Below are positions 1 to 5,385 of a stretch of DNA of 5,385 bases, one piece after another. The notes beneath the pieces were generated by a model. The model ran no database searches. It was given only the letters and a program-made list of their open reading frames with translations, and was not told the origin of the DNA. The translations under genes were made by a program, and so were the position numbers. The DNA comes from Anaerolineae bacterium (GTDB taxonomy: Bacteria > Chloroflexota > Anaerolineae > 4572-78 > J111). The DNA lies in NCBI GenBank assembly GCA_020433785.1, contig JAGRCC010000966.1, positions 1 to 5,385 on the forward strand, in the 5' to 3' direction. Position 1 is the first letter of the stretch, and the number at the start of each line of letters is the position of its first letter.

Positions 1-30
1 CCTACCCCCTACTCCTTACTCCCTACTCCA
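1..30 (+). repeat. Heptanucleotide tandem repeat, CCCTACT family, inside the kinase
   Basis: Four consecutive 7-bp units run from position 1 to 28 (CCTACCC, CCTACTC and variants), and the array probably continues left of the window. It sits directly before the codons for FSVRDTGIGIP, that is, in the segment between the N box and the G1 box of the ATPase domain. It is open in the kinase frame, where it reads as a Pro/Tyr/Leu-rich stretch unlike normal kinase sequence. A 12-bp string from its start (positions 1-12) recurs exactly at 1643-1654. Confidence 0.8.
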
Positions 31-1618
31 TTTTTCCGTACGCGACACCGGCATCGGCATCCCCGCCGACAAGCTGGACCGGCTCTTCCAGTCGTTTACA
101 CAGCTCGACGCTTCGACGACCCGTCATTACGGCGGCACCGGCCTGGGCTTAGCCATCAGCCAGCGCCTGGCCGAGTTGATGGGCGGCACAATGTGGGCCG
201 AAAGTAAAGGGGCCGGCCAGGGCACGATCTTTCACTTTACCTTAACGGCTCAAGCCGCACCTGTCCCAGCGCGACATCATTTGAGCCATCCCCGCCCGGA
301 ATTGAGCGGCAAGCGGGTGCTGATTGTCGATGACAACGCCACCAATCGCCGCATTCTGAACCTTCAGTTGCAAAATTGGGGTCTGCTGGCCCAAGAAGCC
401 GCCACTCCAGCCGAGGCGCTGGAGGCCATTCGCCGGGGCGACGCCTTTGACCTGGCTCTGCTGGATATGAATATGCCGGAGATGGACGGCGCCACTCTGG
501 CCACCGAAATCTGCTACTGGCACAGCCCTGATCACTTCCCGCTGGTTATGCTAACCTCATTGGGCTATCAAACCCACCCGGAACTGGAAGCCCTGGAGTG
601 TTTCGCCGCCTACCTAACCAAGCCAGTCAAACCGTCGCAGTTGTACGACACCCTGGTCAATGTCTTTGCCGAAGAAGAAGCCAACGATCAATTAGCGCCA
701 AGTCAGTCCCAATTACCAGTGACCAATCTCCATTCGCCAATCTCTCATCTCCGCATCTTGTTGGCCGAAGATGTGCAAGTCAACCAGAAGTTTGCCTTGC
801 TGGCTCTGGAAGAGATCGGCTACCGGGCCGATGTGGCCGCCAACGGTCTGGAAGTTTTAGCGGCGGTCTTGCGCCAGCCCTACGATGTCATCTTGATGGA
901 TGTCCAAATGCCGGAGATGGATGGCCTGGAAGCCACCCAACGCATTCACGACATTTGGGCTAACCAAGCGTTACGAGGCTTTAATAACCTAAACGGCGCT
1001 AGCGATGATGGGTTGCCCACGACCAACCGGCCCTACATCATCGCGATGACCGCCAACGCCCTACAAGGCGACCGCGAAATCTGCCTGGCCGCCGGGATGG
1101 ACGATTACATCAGCAAGCCGGTTTACCTGGAAGAGCTGCGCTTAGTTTTAAAACGGGCCGGACGCCGCCGAAGCGCGGCTGAGCCGAACCACCTGGATGG
1201 GGTATCGCTACCCGAACCGGCCTCGACGCCAGCCGTTTCTAGTCAAAACTCGAACGAACACATTGATCAGGCTGTTCTGGACAAACTGTTAATCCGACCC
1301 AGCGGCCGGAAGCTGGTCGCCGGCTACTTGAGCGAGGCGGCGGATATGGTTAGCGCGTTGCGAAATGCGGTGGCTGAAAATGATACTCAGGTGGTTCGGG
1401 AAGTGGCCCACAACTTAAAAGGAAGCAGCAGCTATGTGGGTGTTACCGGCGTCGCCGGCTTGAGTTCGGAATTGGAACAGCAGGGCCGCCGGGGGCTAAT
1501 CAACGATGCCGCCACGACCGTGGCTCAATTGGTGGAGGCGTTTGACCAGACCCGCCAGCTATTGCATGAACGCCTGGATGCCTCCACTGCATTTGAGGGG
1601 GTAAGGAGTCAGAAGTAA
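2..1618 (+). CDS. Hybrid sensor histidine kinase, C-terminal part (HATPase-REC-REC-HPt), 5' partial
   Basis: The reading frame is open from the left edge, so the gene starts upstream; 538 residues are visible (numbered from the codon at position 2). Residues 1-85 are the end of a HATPase_c domain: G1 box DTGIGIP from 15, F-box LFQSF near 28, G2 box GGTGLGL near 44. Receiver 1 spans about 105-222, with acidic pair D110/D111, phospho-acceptor D155, T185 and K207. Receiver 2 spans about 250-385, with E256/D257, D300, T350 and K372, and has an extra loop of about 20 residues before T350. An HPt domain follows (about 422-525), with the phospho-accepting H470 in AHNLKGSS. All phosphotransfer residues are present, so the protein should run a His-Asp-His relay; the sensor and the dimerisation histidine are not visible. 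The internal start codons near 176 fall inside the ATPase fold and are not credible starts. Heptamer repeats encode residues near the left edge, the REC1-REC2 linker and the last residues. The likely output is the receiver-cyclase encoded next. The domain calls are secure; the partner is inferred. Confidence 0.93.
   Translation, partial: LPPTPYSLLHFSVRDTGIGIPADKLDRLFQSFTQLDASTTRHYGGTGLGLAISQRLAELMGGTMWAESKGAGQGTIFHFTLTAQAAPVPARHHLSHPRPELSGKRVLIVDDNATNRRILNLQLQNWGLLAQEAATPAEALEAIRRGDAFDLALLDMNMPEMDGATLATEICYWHSPDHFPLVMLTSLGYQTHPELEALECFAAYLTKPVKPSQLYDTLVNVFAEEEANDQLAPSQSQLPVTNLHSPISHLRILLAEDVQVNQKFALLALEEIGYRADVAANGLEVLAAVLRQPYDVILMDVQMPEMDGLEATQRIHDIWANQALRGFNNLNGASDDGLPTTNRPYIIAMTANALQGDREICLAAGMDDYISKPVYLEELRLVLKRAGRRRSAAEPNHLDGVSLPEPASTPAVSSQNSNEHIDQAVLDKLLIRPSGRKLVAGYLSEAADMVSALRNAVAENDTQVVREVAHNLKGSSSYVGVTGVAGLSSELEQQGRRGLINDAATTVAQLVEAFDQTRQLLHERLDASTAFEGVRSQK
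709..750 (+). repeat. Heptanucleotide tandem repeat, CCAATCT family, coding for the REC1-REC2 linker
   Basis: Six consecutive 7-bp units fill 709-750; units at 723-729 and 737-743 are identical (CCAATCT) and the others differ from it at 2-3 positions. The 42-bp length keeps the reading frame and gives 14 codons. They encode the polar linker just before the first strand of receiver 2 (LRILLAED). The unit differs from the CCCTACT family at the gene's left edge and 3' end. Confidence 0.75.
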
Positions 1619-1657
1619 GGGTTTTGCCCTTAATCCCTACTCCCTACCCCCTACCCC
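1597..1657 (+). repeat. Inverted heptamer repeat (hairpin) across the kinase stop codon
   Basis: Positions 1597-1621 and 1627-1651 form a 25-bp imperfect stem (20 of 25 positions Watson-Crick) around a 5-nt TTTTG loop. Both arms are built of 7-bp units of the CCCTACT family, the left arm on the minus strand and the right arm on the plus strand, and the right array continues to about 1657. The kinase stop codon TAA (1616-1618) lies in the left arm, so the last residues (GVRSQK) are encoded by repeat. No T-run follows, so it is not a classical intrinsic terminator, though such a stem could still protect a 3' end or weaken read-through into the cyclase gene. Confidence 0.75.
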
Positions 1658-1706
1658 CGATTTGGAAATATAGATGGTAACTTGAGTTAATCAATTCTCA
1701 TTCTTT

Positions 1707-1714
1707 AAAGGAGG
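1707..1714 (+). promoter_or_regulatory. Ribosome binding site of the receiver-cyclase gene
   Basis: AAAGGAGG, a near-perfect Shine-Dalgarno, lies 9 nt before the ATG at 1724 and fixes that start. The AT-rich stretch 1659-1706 upstream could hold a promoter, but no convincing -35/-10 pair was seen. Confidence 0.85.
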
Positions 1715-1723
1715 ACCTATCCT

Positions 1724-2842
1724 ATGACCATTCTCATCGTTGATGACTCGTCCACCCAACGGCTGGCTCTGGCCGCACTGTTGGAAGATGAAGGTTACAC
1801 CGACCTGCTGCTGGCCGGCTCGGCGGCCGAAGCGCTGCACCATTTTAAGCAGAATGAGCGCTGCTGCATCGACTTGGTCCTGATGGATTTGCATATGCCG
1901 CTGATGAACGGCATCGAAGCCTGCCGCCAGATTAAGGCCGTCGAGGCCCGGCGCGATATCCCCATCATCATGGTCACCAGCAGCACCGAGACCGAAGATT
2001 TGCAGTTGGCTTTTACCGCCGGGGCCATGGATTACATTACCAAGCCGCCCAATGAAGTCGAACTGTTAGCCCGGGTTCGCTCTGCGCTTAAGCTCAAGCA
2101 TGAAACCGACCAGCGCAAGGCCCGTGAACGCGATATGCAGCAGTTGAACCAGCAGCTTGAGCAAGTGTTGATTGACCTGGCCGACAAACACAAAATGCTG
2201 ATGCACGAGCAGGAAAAGTCGGAGCGGCTGCTGCTCAACATTCTGCCCAAGCCTGTGGCCCACCGGCTCAAACAGTCGCCGGAGATCATCGCCGACCACT
2301 TCGAGGCAGTCACCGTCCTTTTTGCCGATATCGTCGGTTTTACCACCCTCTCCGCCCAAATTGGCCCGGAGGAATTGGTTAAGCTGCTGAATGACATCTT
2401 CTCACGCTTTGACGGCCTGGCCGACCGGTATGGTTTGGAAAAAATCAAAACTATCGGCGATGCCTATATGGCCGTAGCCGGCCTGCCGATGCCCCGCTCT
2501 GACCACGCCGCCGCTGCCGCCGAGATGGCGCTAGGCATGCAGCGTGAAATTGCGGCGATAGCGATGGGGCAGCTACAAGTGCGTATTGGCCTGCACTCCG
2601 GGCCGGTCGTGGCCGGCGTTATCGGCAAAAAGAAGTTCAGCTATGATTTATGGGGCGACACGGTCAATACCGCCAGCCGGATGGAGTCGCACGGTCTGGC
2701 CGGCCAGATTCAGGTCACGCAGGCCACATATGAGTCGCTACAACACACCTTTCTATTCGAGCCGCGCGGCGCTATTTCGGTCAAGGGTAAAGGGGAACTG
2801 CTAACTTACTTGTTGATGGCTAAACAAGGCGTAGCCGTCTAA
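1724..2842 (+). CDS. Receiver domain-class III adenylate cyclase (two-component response regulator)
   Basis: A complete protein of 372 residues, with the start fixed by a strong Shine-Dalgarno. Residues 1-120 are a CheY-like receiver with acidic pair D7/D8, phospho-acceptor D55 (LVLMDLHMP), T85 and K107. Residues 121-180 are a charged coiled-coil signalling helix ending in the typical cyclase lead-in SERLLLNILPKPVAHRLK. Residues 193-365 are a class III cyclase domain. It has both metal-binding aspartates (D202 in FADIVGF, D246 in TIGDAYM), the adenine-selecting pair K242 and D308 (SYDLWGD), and the transition-state residues N315 and R319 (NTASRM). From family knowledge this set predicts an active homodimeric enzyme making cAMP from ATP, not cGMP. 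No signal peptide or membrane segment is seen, so it should be cytoplasmic. It lies 105 bp after the hybrid kinase on the same strand, so its receiver is the natural last acceptor of that relay. Whether phosphorylation activates or inhibits cannot be read from the sequence. Confidence 0.95.
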   Translation: MTILIVDDSSTQRLALAALLEDEGYTDLLLAGSAAEALHHFKQNERCCIDLVLMDLHMPLMNGIEACRQIKAVEARRDIPIIMVTSSTETEDLQLAFTAGAMDYITKPPNEVELLARVRSALKLKHETDQRKARERDMQQLNQQLEQVLIDLADKHKMLMHEQEKSERLLLNILPKPVAHRLKQSPEIIADHFEAVTVLFADIVGFTTLSAQIGPEELVKLLNDIFSRFDGLADRYGLEKIKTIGDAYMAVAGLPMPRSDHAAAAAEMALGMQREIAAIAMGQLQVRIGLHSGPVVAGVIGKKKFSYDLWGDTVNTASRMESHGLAGQIQVTQATYESLQHTFLFEPRGAISVKGKGELLTYLLMAKQGVAV

Positions 2843-2858
2843 ACCGAAAGCGGCTTTT
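2833..2858 (+). terminator. Weak candidate intrinsic terminator at the end of the cyclase gene
   Basis: AGCCG at 2833-2837 can pair with CGGCT at 2851-2855, and the second arm runs into a T-tract (2855-2859). The stem has only five pairs and a 13-nt loop, and it starts inside the last codons of the gene. It is a weak candidate; the larger stem downstream with seven Ts is the alternative. Confidence 0.3.
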
Positions 2859-2876
2859 TGGATAAGGAGTTAATCA

Positions 2877-3080
2877 ACCATGAAGGGCATGAAGGACATG
2901 AAGTTTTAATAAGCGTTCAGCTATCAGCCTTCAGCCGTCAGCTTTAAGGCTAAAGATAACGTTTGGGCCTTCGTGACCGGCTGTGTAACCCAAACATTTG
3001 TCAAGATAAGTAAAAAGCTGATAGCTAAGGGCCGAACGCTTACGTTTTTTTCCCTTTATGCTCTTCATGTCCTTCATGGT
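2877..3080. repeat. 204-bp composite inverted repeat (possible MITE/REP-like element)
   Basis: The two ends pair across the whole gap. The outer stem is 2877-2903 with 3054-3080: 27 positions, with 23 Watson-Crick pairs, 3 G-T pairs and 1 mismatch, made of 9-bp units of the type ATGAAGGAC. The middle stem is 2910-2918 (TAAGCGTTC) with 3034-3042, a perfect 9 bp. The inner stem is 2919-2928 (AGCTATCAGC) with 3017-3026, a perfect 10 bp. A small stem near the centre pairs 2961-2967 with 2989-2995. The left arm carries four TCAGCNN heptamers (2917-2944) and the right arm three (3015-3035, minus strand). No transposase or clear target-site duplication was seen. It lies between two convergent genes. 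A non-autonomous mobile element or a repetitive palindrome are the main readings. Confidence 0.7.
2910..3051 (+). terminator. Possible transcription terminator for the cyclase transcript within the palindrome
   Basis: On the plus strand the stem 2910-2928 with 3017-3042 is followed, after two bases, by seven Ts (3045-3051). A stem followed by a T-run fits rho-independent termination. However, the loop is about 88 nt, far longer than usual, so folding in time is uncertain. The minus strand has no matching T-run at the other end, so it does not look bidirectional. Confidence 0.3.
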
Positions 3081-3100
3081 AATTTCTATTTTCCTTAAAC

Positions 3101-5385
3101 CTACCCCTCGATTTCTTGCAGCACACCCTCAGCCGCCGCCTTTAACTCCCGTAATTCGCCCCGCTGCCAGGCAGCCTCGAATGCAGCCTGGCCCAGCGTA
3201 TTACGCAGATGCGCTTGAACGTGGTTCAGCAAACCCCACTGTTTCATCCAGTTAGTCCCTTTAACCGGCTGGCTGAAAACCAACCCCAGCAGTTCGACCG
3301 CCGCCTCCGAGTGTCCATTGTGGGCGTAGAGGAGGGCTGCCGCCGCTATCGACAAGGTCATAAAGGGTTGGCTGGAGGTATTGACGGCCAGGCGCAACGG
3401 CTGAAGGAGATAGTGCCGTACGGCCACGTAGTCGCCGCGACCACTGGCCAGCAGCGATTGGGCAAAGTTGATTTGCAGTTTGAGGAAAGGGTTACCGGCG
3501 CCGGTTTGGCGAAAGGGGTCGGGTTCGATCGCTTCGGCCTGGCGTAGGTGTTGTTCGGCCTGGGTATAATCGCCCGCCGCGCACTTAATCCAGCCGAGGA
3601 TAGCCCAACACCAGGCCTGGGTAGAGTAGTCAACAATATCCAGAGCCTGGGCCAGGGCCTTTTCAACTAACGCCTGTCCGGCGACGGTCTCGCCGCGCAT
3701 AAAGGTCATGTAACCGCGATAGAGGTTGCTGGTCGCTTGGCCCACCACATAGTCCGTTTTTAGCTGGATGTTATAGGCCTTTTCAAAGTAATCATCGGTC
3801 GCGTCGTAATCGCCGGATTGATAAGCGGTCATCCCCAGGGCGCGCAGGGTTTCTGATTCGCCCATCTGGTCTCCAATAGCGCGCTGGAGTTGGTAAGCCT
3901 CATTGACGTAGGTCAGGGTCAAGGCGTTTTGGCTGAGGAGTTGGTAGGCTTCGCCCAGTTTGCTGAGCGTTTGCGCCAGATAATACTTTTCGTCCAACTG
4001 CCGGTAAATAGCGGCACATTCCTCATAATAGTCAATCGCCTGCGGCGGGTTTTGATCGACATAGTGGGCGATGGTGGCCAGGGTATGCAGGCAAAAGGCC
4101 ACCTCCGCCCGGTCATCACGCTCACGAGCCAGAGCCAGCGACGCCTCAAGCCGTTGTTGTAAGACCGCATGACTATCGGCCGTGTTGTAAAAACGTAAGC
4201 CTAAGGCCAGCCAGACCGGATGCGGTGGCTGGTTCGGCGCCGGAGCCAAGCCTTGTCTGGCCCGGTCGAACAACGTCTTGCCGTCTTCCAAGCGGCTCTG
4301 CAAGAAACAGAACAGGTACATAGCTTCTAAGGCTTGCCCCAGCCGATCATACAGCCGGTTCGCCACCGCGTCGGCCCACCCTTCACGCATATTCTCAAAA
4401 TCGACCTCGATTCGTTTTAGCGTGGCTAACTGCTCCGTCCCTTTCAGGCGAGCGGTCTGCTCGGCCAGGTAGGTGAGATAGAAGTGGGTGTGAGCCTGAC
4501 GGGTTGAGTCAACTTGACCGGACCCGTGCAGTTTCTCGGCGGCATACTGGCGCAGCAGTTCGTGGATGTGATACCGGCCCTGGTCGGCATCGCGAGTGAT
4601 GAGGGCCTTGGTGACCAGTGATTGCAGGTGGCGCAGCCCGGCCTGGGCCACTTTGTCGGCGGCCTCGCGGGTGAAGCCGCCGCGAAAGACGGCTAACTTC
4701 ATAAAAATCTGCTGCTCTGCCTCGGTCATCATGCTCCAAGCGTGGTCGAACACGGCCCGAATGCTGCGCAGGCGTGCCGGCAGCTCGCTGCCCTCAGCTT
4801 CCAAAATATCGAGGCTCCGCTGAATTTCTTCGGCAATTTCCGCCGATGACAGCACGGTTACCCAGGCCGCCGCCAGGACAATGGCCAGCGGCATGCCCTG
4901 CACCAAGCGGCATACCCGCGTGACATGCGGCAGGTTCGTCTCAGTCAGGCCAAAATCCGACCTAACACGTCGCGCCGTTTGCTGAAAAAGTTCAATGGCC
5001 GCCGACCGGGCCGCCAGATCGGATGTATTGGCCTCGGGCAGCTTCAGCCCTTGCAAGATAAACAAGGTCTCACCGGCCAGGTAAAGCCGCTGGCGGGAGG
5101 TGGCCAGCACCTTCAGGCGGGGACTCGCGGCCAGCATCTCGCTCACCAGCCCAGCTCCGCTGTCGATCAGATGCTCAAAGTTATCCAGTATCAGCCAGAC
5201 CTGTTTGGAGTGCAGGTAATCCAGCACTTGCTGCTTCTGGCTGCGTCCGGTGGGCTGAAACGAGTAGCTCATGGCCTCGGCTACGGCCGGGATGATGGCC
5301 TCGCCGCTGCCAATCGGGGCCAGCTCAACAAAGAAGACGCCATCCGGGAAATGTTCGGCCAATCGGCTGCCCAATTCAAGCGCCA
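3101..5385 (-). CDS. STAND (NB-ARC-like) ATPase with TPR repeats, 5' partial
   Basis: The frame is open to the right edge; about 761 codons are visible and the stop is TAG at 3101-3103. The first visible residues (ALELGSRLAEHFPDGVFFVEL) match the segment that normally follows the P-loop (GxGGxGKTRLALE), so the Walker A motif lies just outside the window and the TTG at 5374 is not a real start. Counting from the codon at 5383, Walker B is LILDNFEHL (64-72), the arginine sensor motif is ATSR (94-97), the GLPL-type motif is GMPLA (163-167), a winged-helix region covers about 205-260, and the MHD-like motif is HELLRQYA (274-281). Residues about 300-625 are helical, with TPR-like pairs clearest at about 426-623. 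The C-terminus (FEAAWQRGEL) is the usual end of this family; no LuxR helix-turn-helix follows. Such proteins are nucleotide-switched, cytoplasmic signal or regulatory ATPases. The missing N-terminus could hold a DNA-binding, BTAD, kinase or cyclase domain, so the exact role is open. It is convergent with the cyclase gene. Confidence 0.88.
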   Translation of the reverse strand, partial: ALELGSRLAEHFPDGVFFVELAPIGSGEAIIPAVAEAMSYSFQPTGRSQKQQVLDYLHSKQVWLILDNFEHLIDSGAGLVSEMLAASPRLKVLATSRQRLYLAGETLFILQGLKLPEANTSDLAARSAAIELFQQTARRVRSDFGLTETNLPHVTRVCRLVQGMPLAIVLAAAWVTVLSSAEIAEEIQRSLDILEAEGSELPARLRSIRAVFDHAWSMMTEAEQQIFMKLAVFRGGFTREAADKVAQAGLRHLQSLVTKALITRDADQGRYHIHELLRQYAAEKLHGSGQVDSTRQAHTHFYLTYLAEQTARLKGTEQLATLKRIEVDFENMREGWADAVANRLYDRLGQALEAMYLFCFLQSRLEDGKTLFDRARQGLAPAPNQPPHPVWLALGLRFYNTADSHAVLQQRLEASLALARERDDRAEVAFCLHTLATIAHYVDQNPPQAIDYYEECAAIYRQLDEKYYLAQTLSKLGEAYQLLSQNALTLTYVNEAYQLQRAIGDQMGESETLRALGMTAYQSGDYDATDDYFEKAYNIQLKTDYVVGQATSNLYRGYMTFMRGETVAGQALVEKALAQALDIVDYSTQAWCWAILGWIKCAAGDYTQAEQHLRQAEAIEPDPFRQTGAGNPFLKLQINFAQSLLASGRGDYVAVRHYLLQPLRLAVNTSSQPFMTLSIAAAALLYAHNGHSEAAVELLGLVFSQPVKGTNWMKQWGLLNHVQAHLRNTLGQAAFEAAWQRGELRELKAAAEGVLQEIEG

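Noticed and set aside
709..750. Heptamer arrays as a CRISPR array
   Set aside because: Units are 7 bp with no spacers, and the array is translated within a kinase.
176..1618. A kinase fragment starting at TTG 176 or ATG 179 as a complete gene
   Set aside because: The G1 and G2 boxes of the same domain lie upstream in the same frame, so the start is only an internal codon.
1659..1706. Promoter for the cyclase gene in the AT-rich gap
   Set aside because: TTGGAA and TTGAGT were seen as possible -35 boxes, but no acceptable -10 box stands at proper spacing.
2032..2448. A 138-codon minus-strand frame inside the cyclase gene
   Set aside because: Antisense to a well-supported gene, Ser/Arg-rich with no domain; a shadow of the coding strand.
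2932..3078. A 48-codon minus-strand frame after the STAND ATPase gene
   Set aside because: It lies wholly within the inverted repeat, starts in a 9-bp tandem array, and has no recognisable domain and only a poor Shine-Dalgarno; treated as a by-product of the repeat.
3101..5374. TTG at 5374 as the start of the STAND ATPase gene
   Set aside because: The codons before it (Ala-Leu-Glu) continue the conserved stretch that follows the P-loop, so the gene runs off the window.

Overview
The window looks like chromosomal DNA from a Chloroflexota bacterium, probably Anaerolineae or Caldilineae-like. The support is the fairly GC-rich coding sequence, large multi-domain signalling proteins (hybrid kinase, receiver-cyclase, STAND ATPase with TPRs), and heptanucleotide repeats scattered in linkers and gaps. 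The assignment is from style, not from a marker gene. No RNA gene, transposase, CRISPR array or phage gene was seen.

Layout. Positions 2-1618 (+) hold the C-terminal part of a hybrid sensor histidine kinase: end of the HATPase domain, two receiver domains, then an HPt domain. After a 105-bp gap comes 1724-2842 (+), a complete receiver-coiled coil-class III adenylate cyclase with a near-ideal Shine-Dalgarno. Positions 2843-3100 are a convergent intergenic gap, almost filled by a 204-bp composite inverted repeat (2877-3080). From 3101 to the right edge, on the minus strand, is a STAND (NB-ARC-like) ATPase with a TPR-rich C-terminus. Its N-terminus, including the P-loop, lies beyond the window.

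How the genes may work together. The kinase supplies every module of a His-Asp-His relay up to the HPt, and the next gene starts with an intact receiver fused to a cyclase that keeps the full catalytic residue set. The simplest reading is a phosphorelay that ends in control of cAMP synthesis. This is inferred from gene order and domains. The STAND protein is convergent and its link to the relay is unknown.

The least ordinary part is the repeats. Arrays with a strict 7-bp period occur at the left edge inside the kinase, in the linker between its two receivers, across its stop codon as a hairpin, and inside the composite palindrome. They fall into three sequence families. In three places they are translated or overlap the coding end. 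In the palindrome the two arms differ by exactly one 7-bp unit, which suggests these units are gained and lost as quanta.
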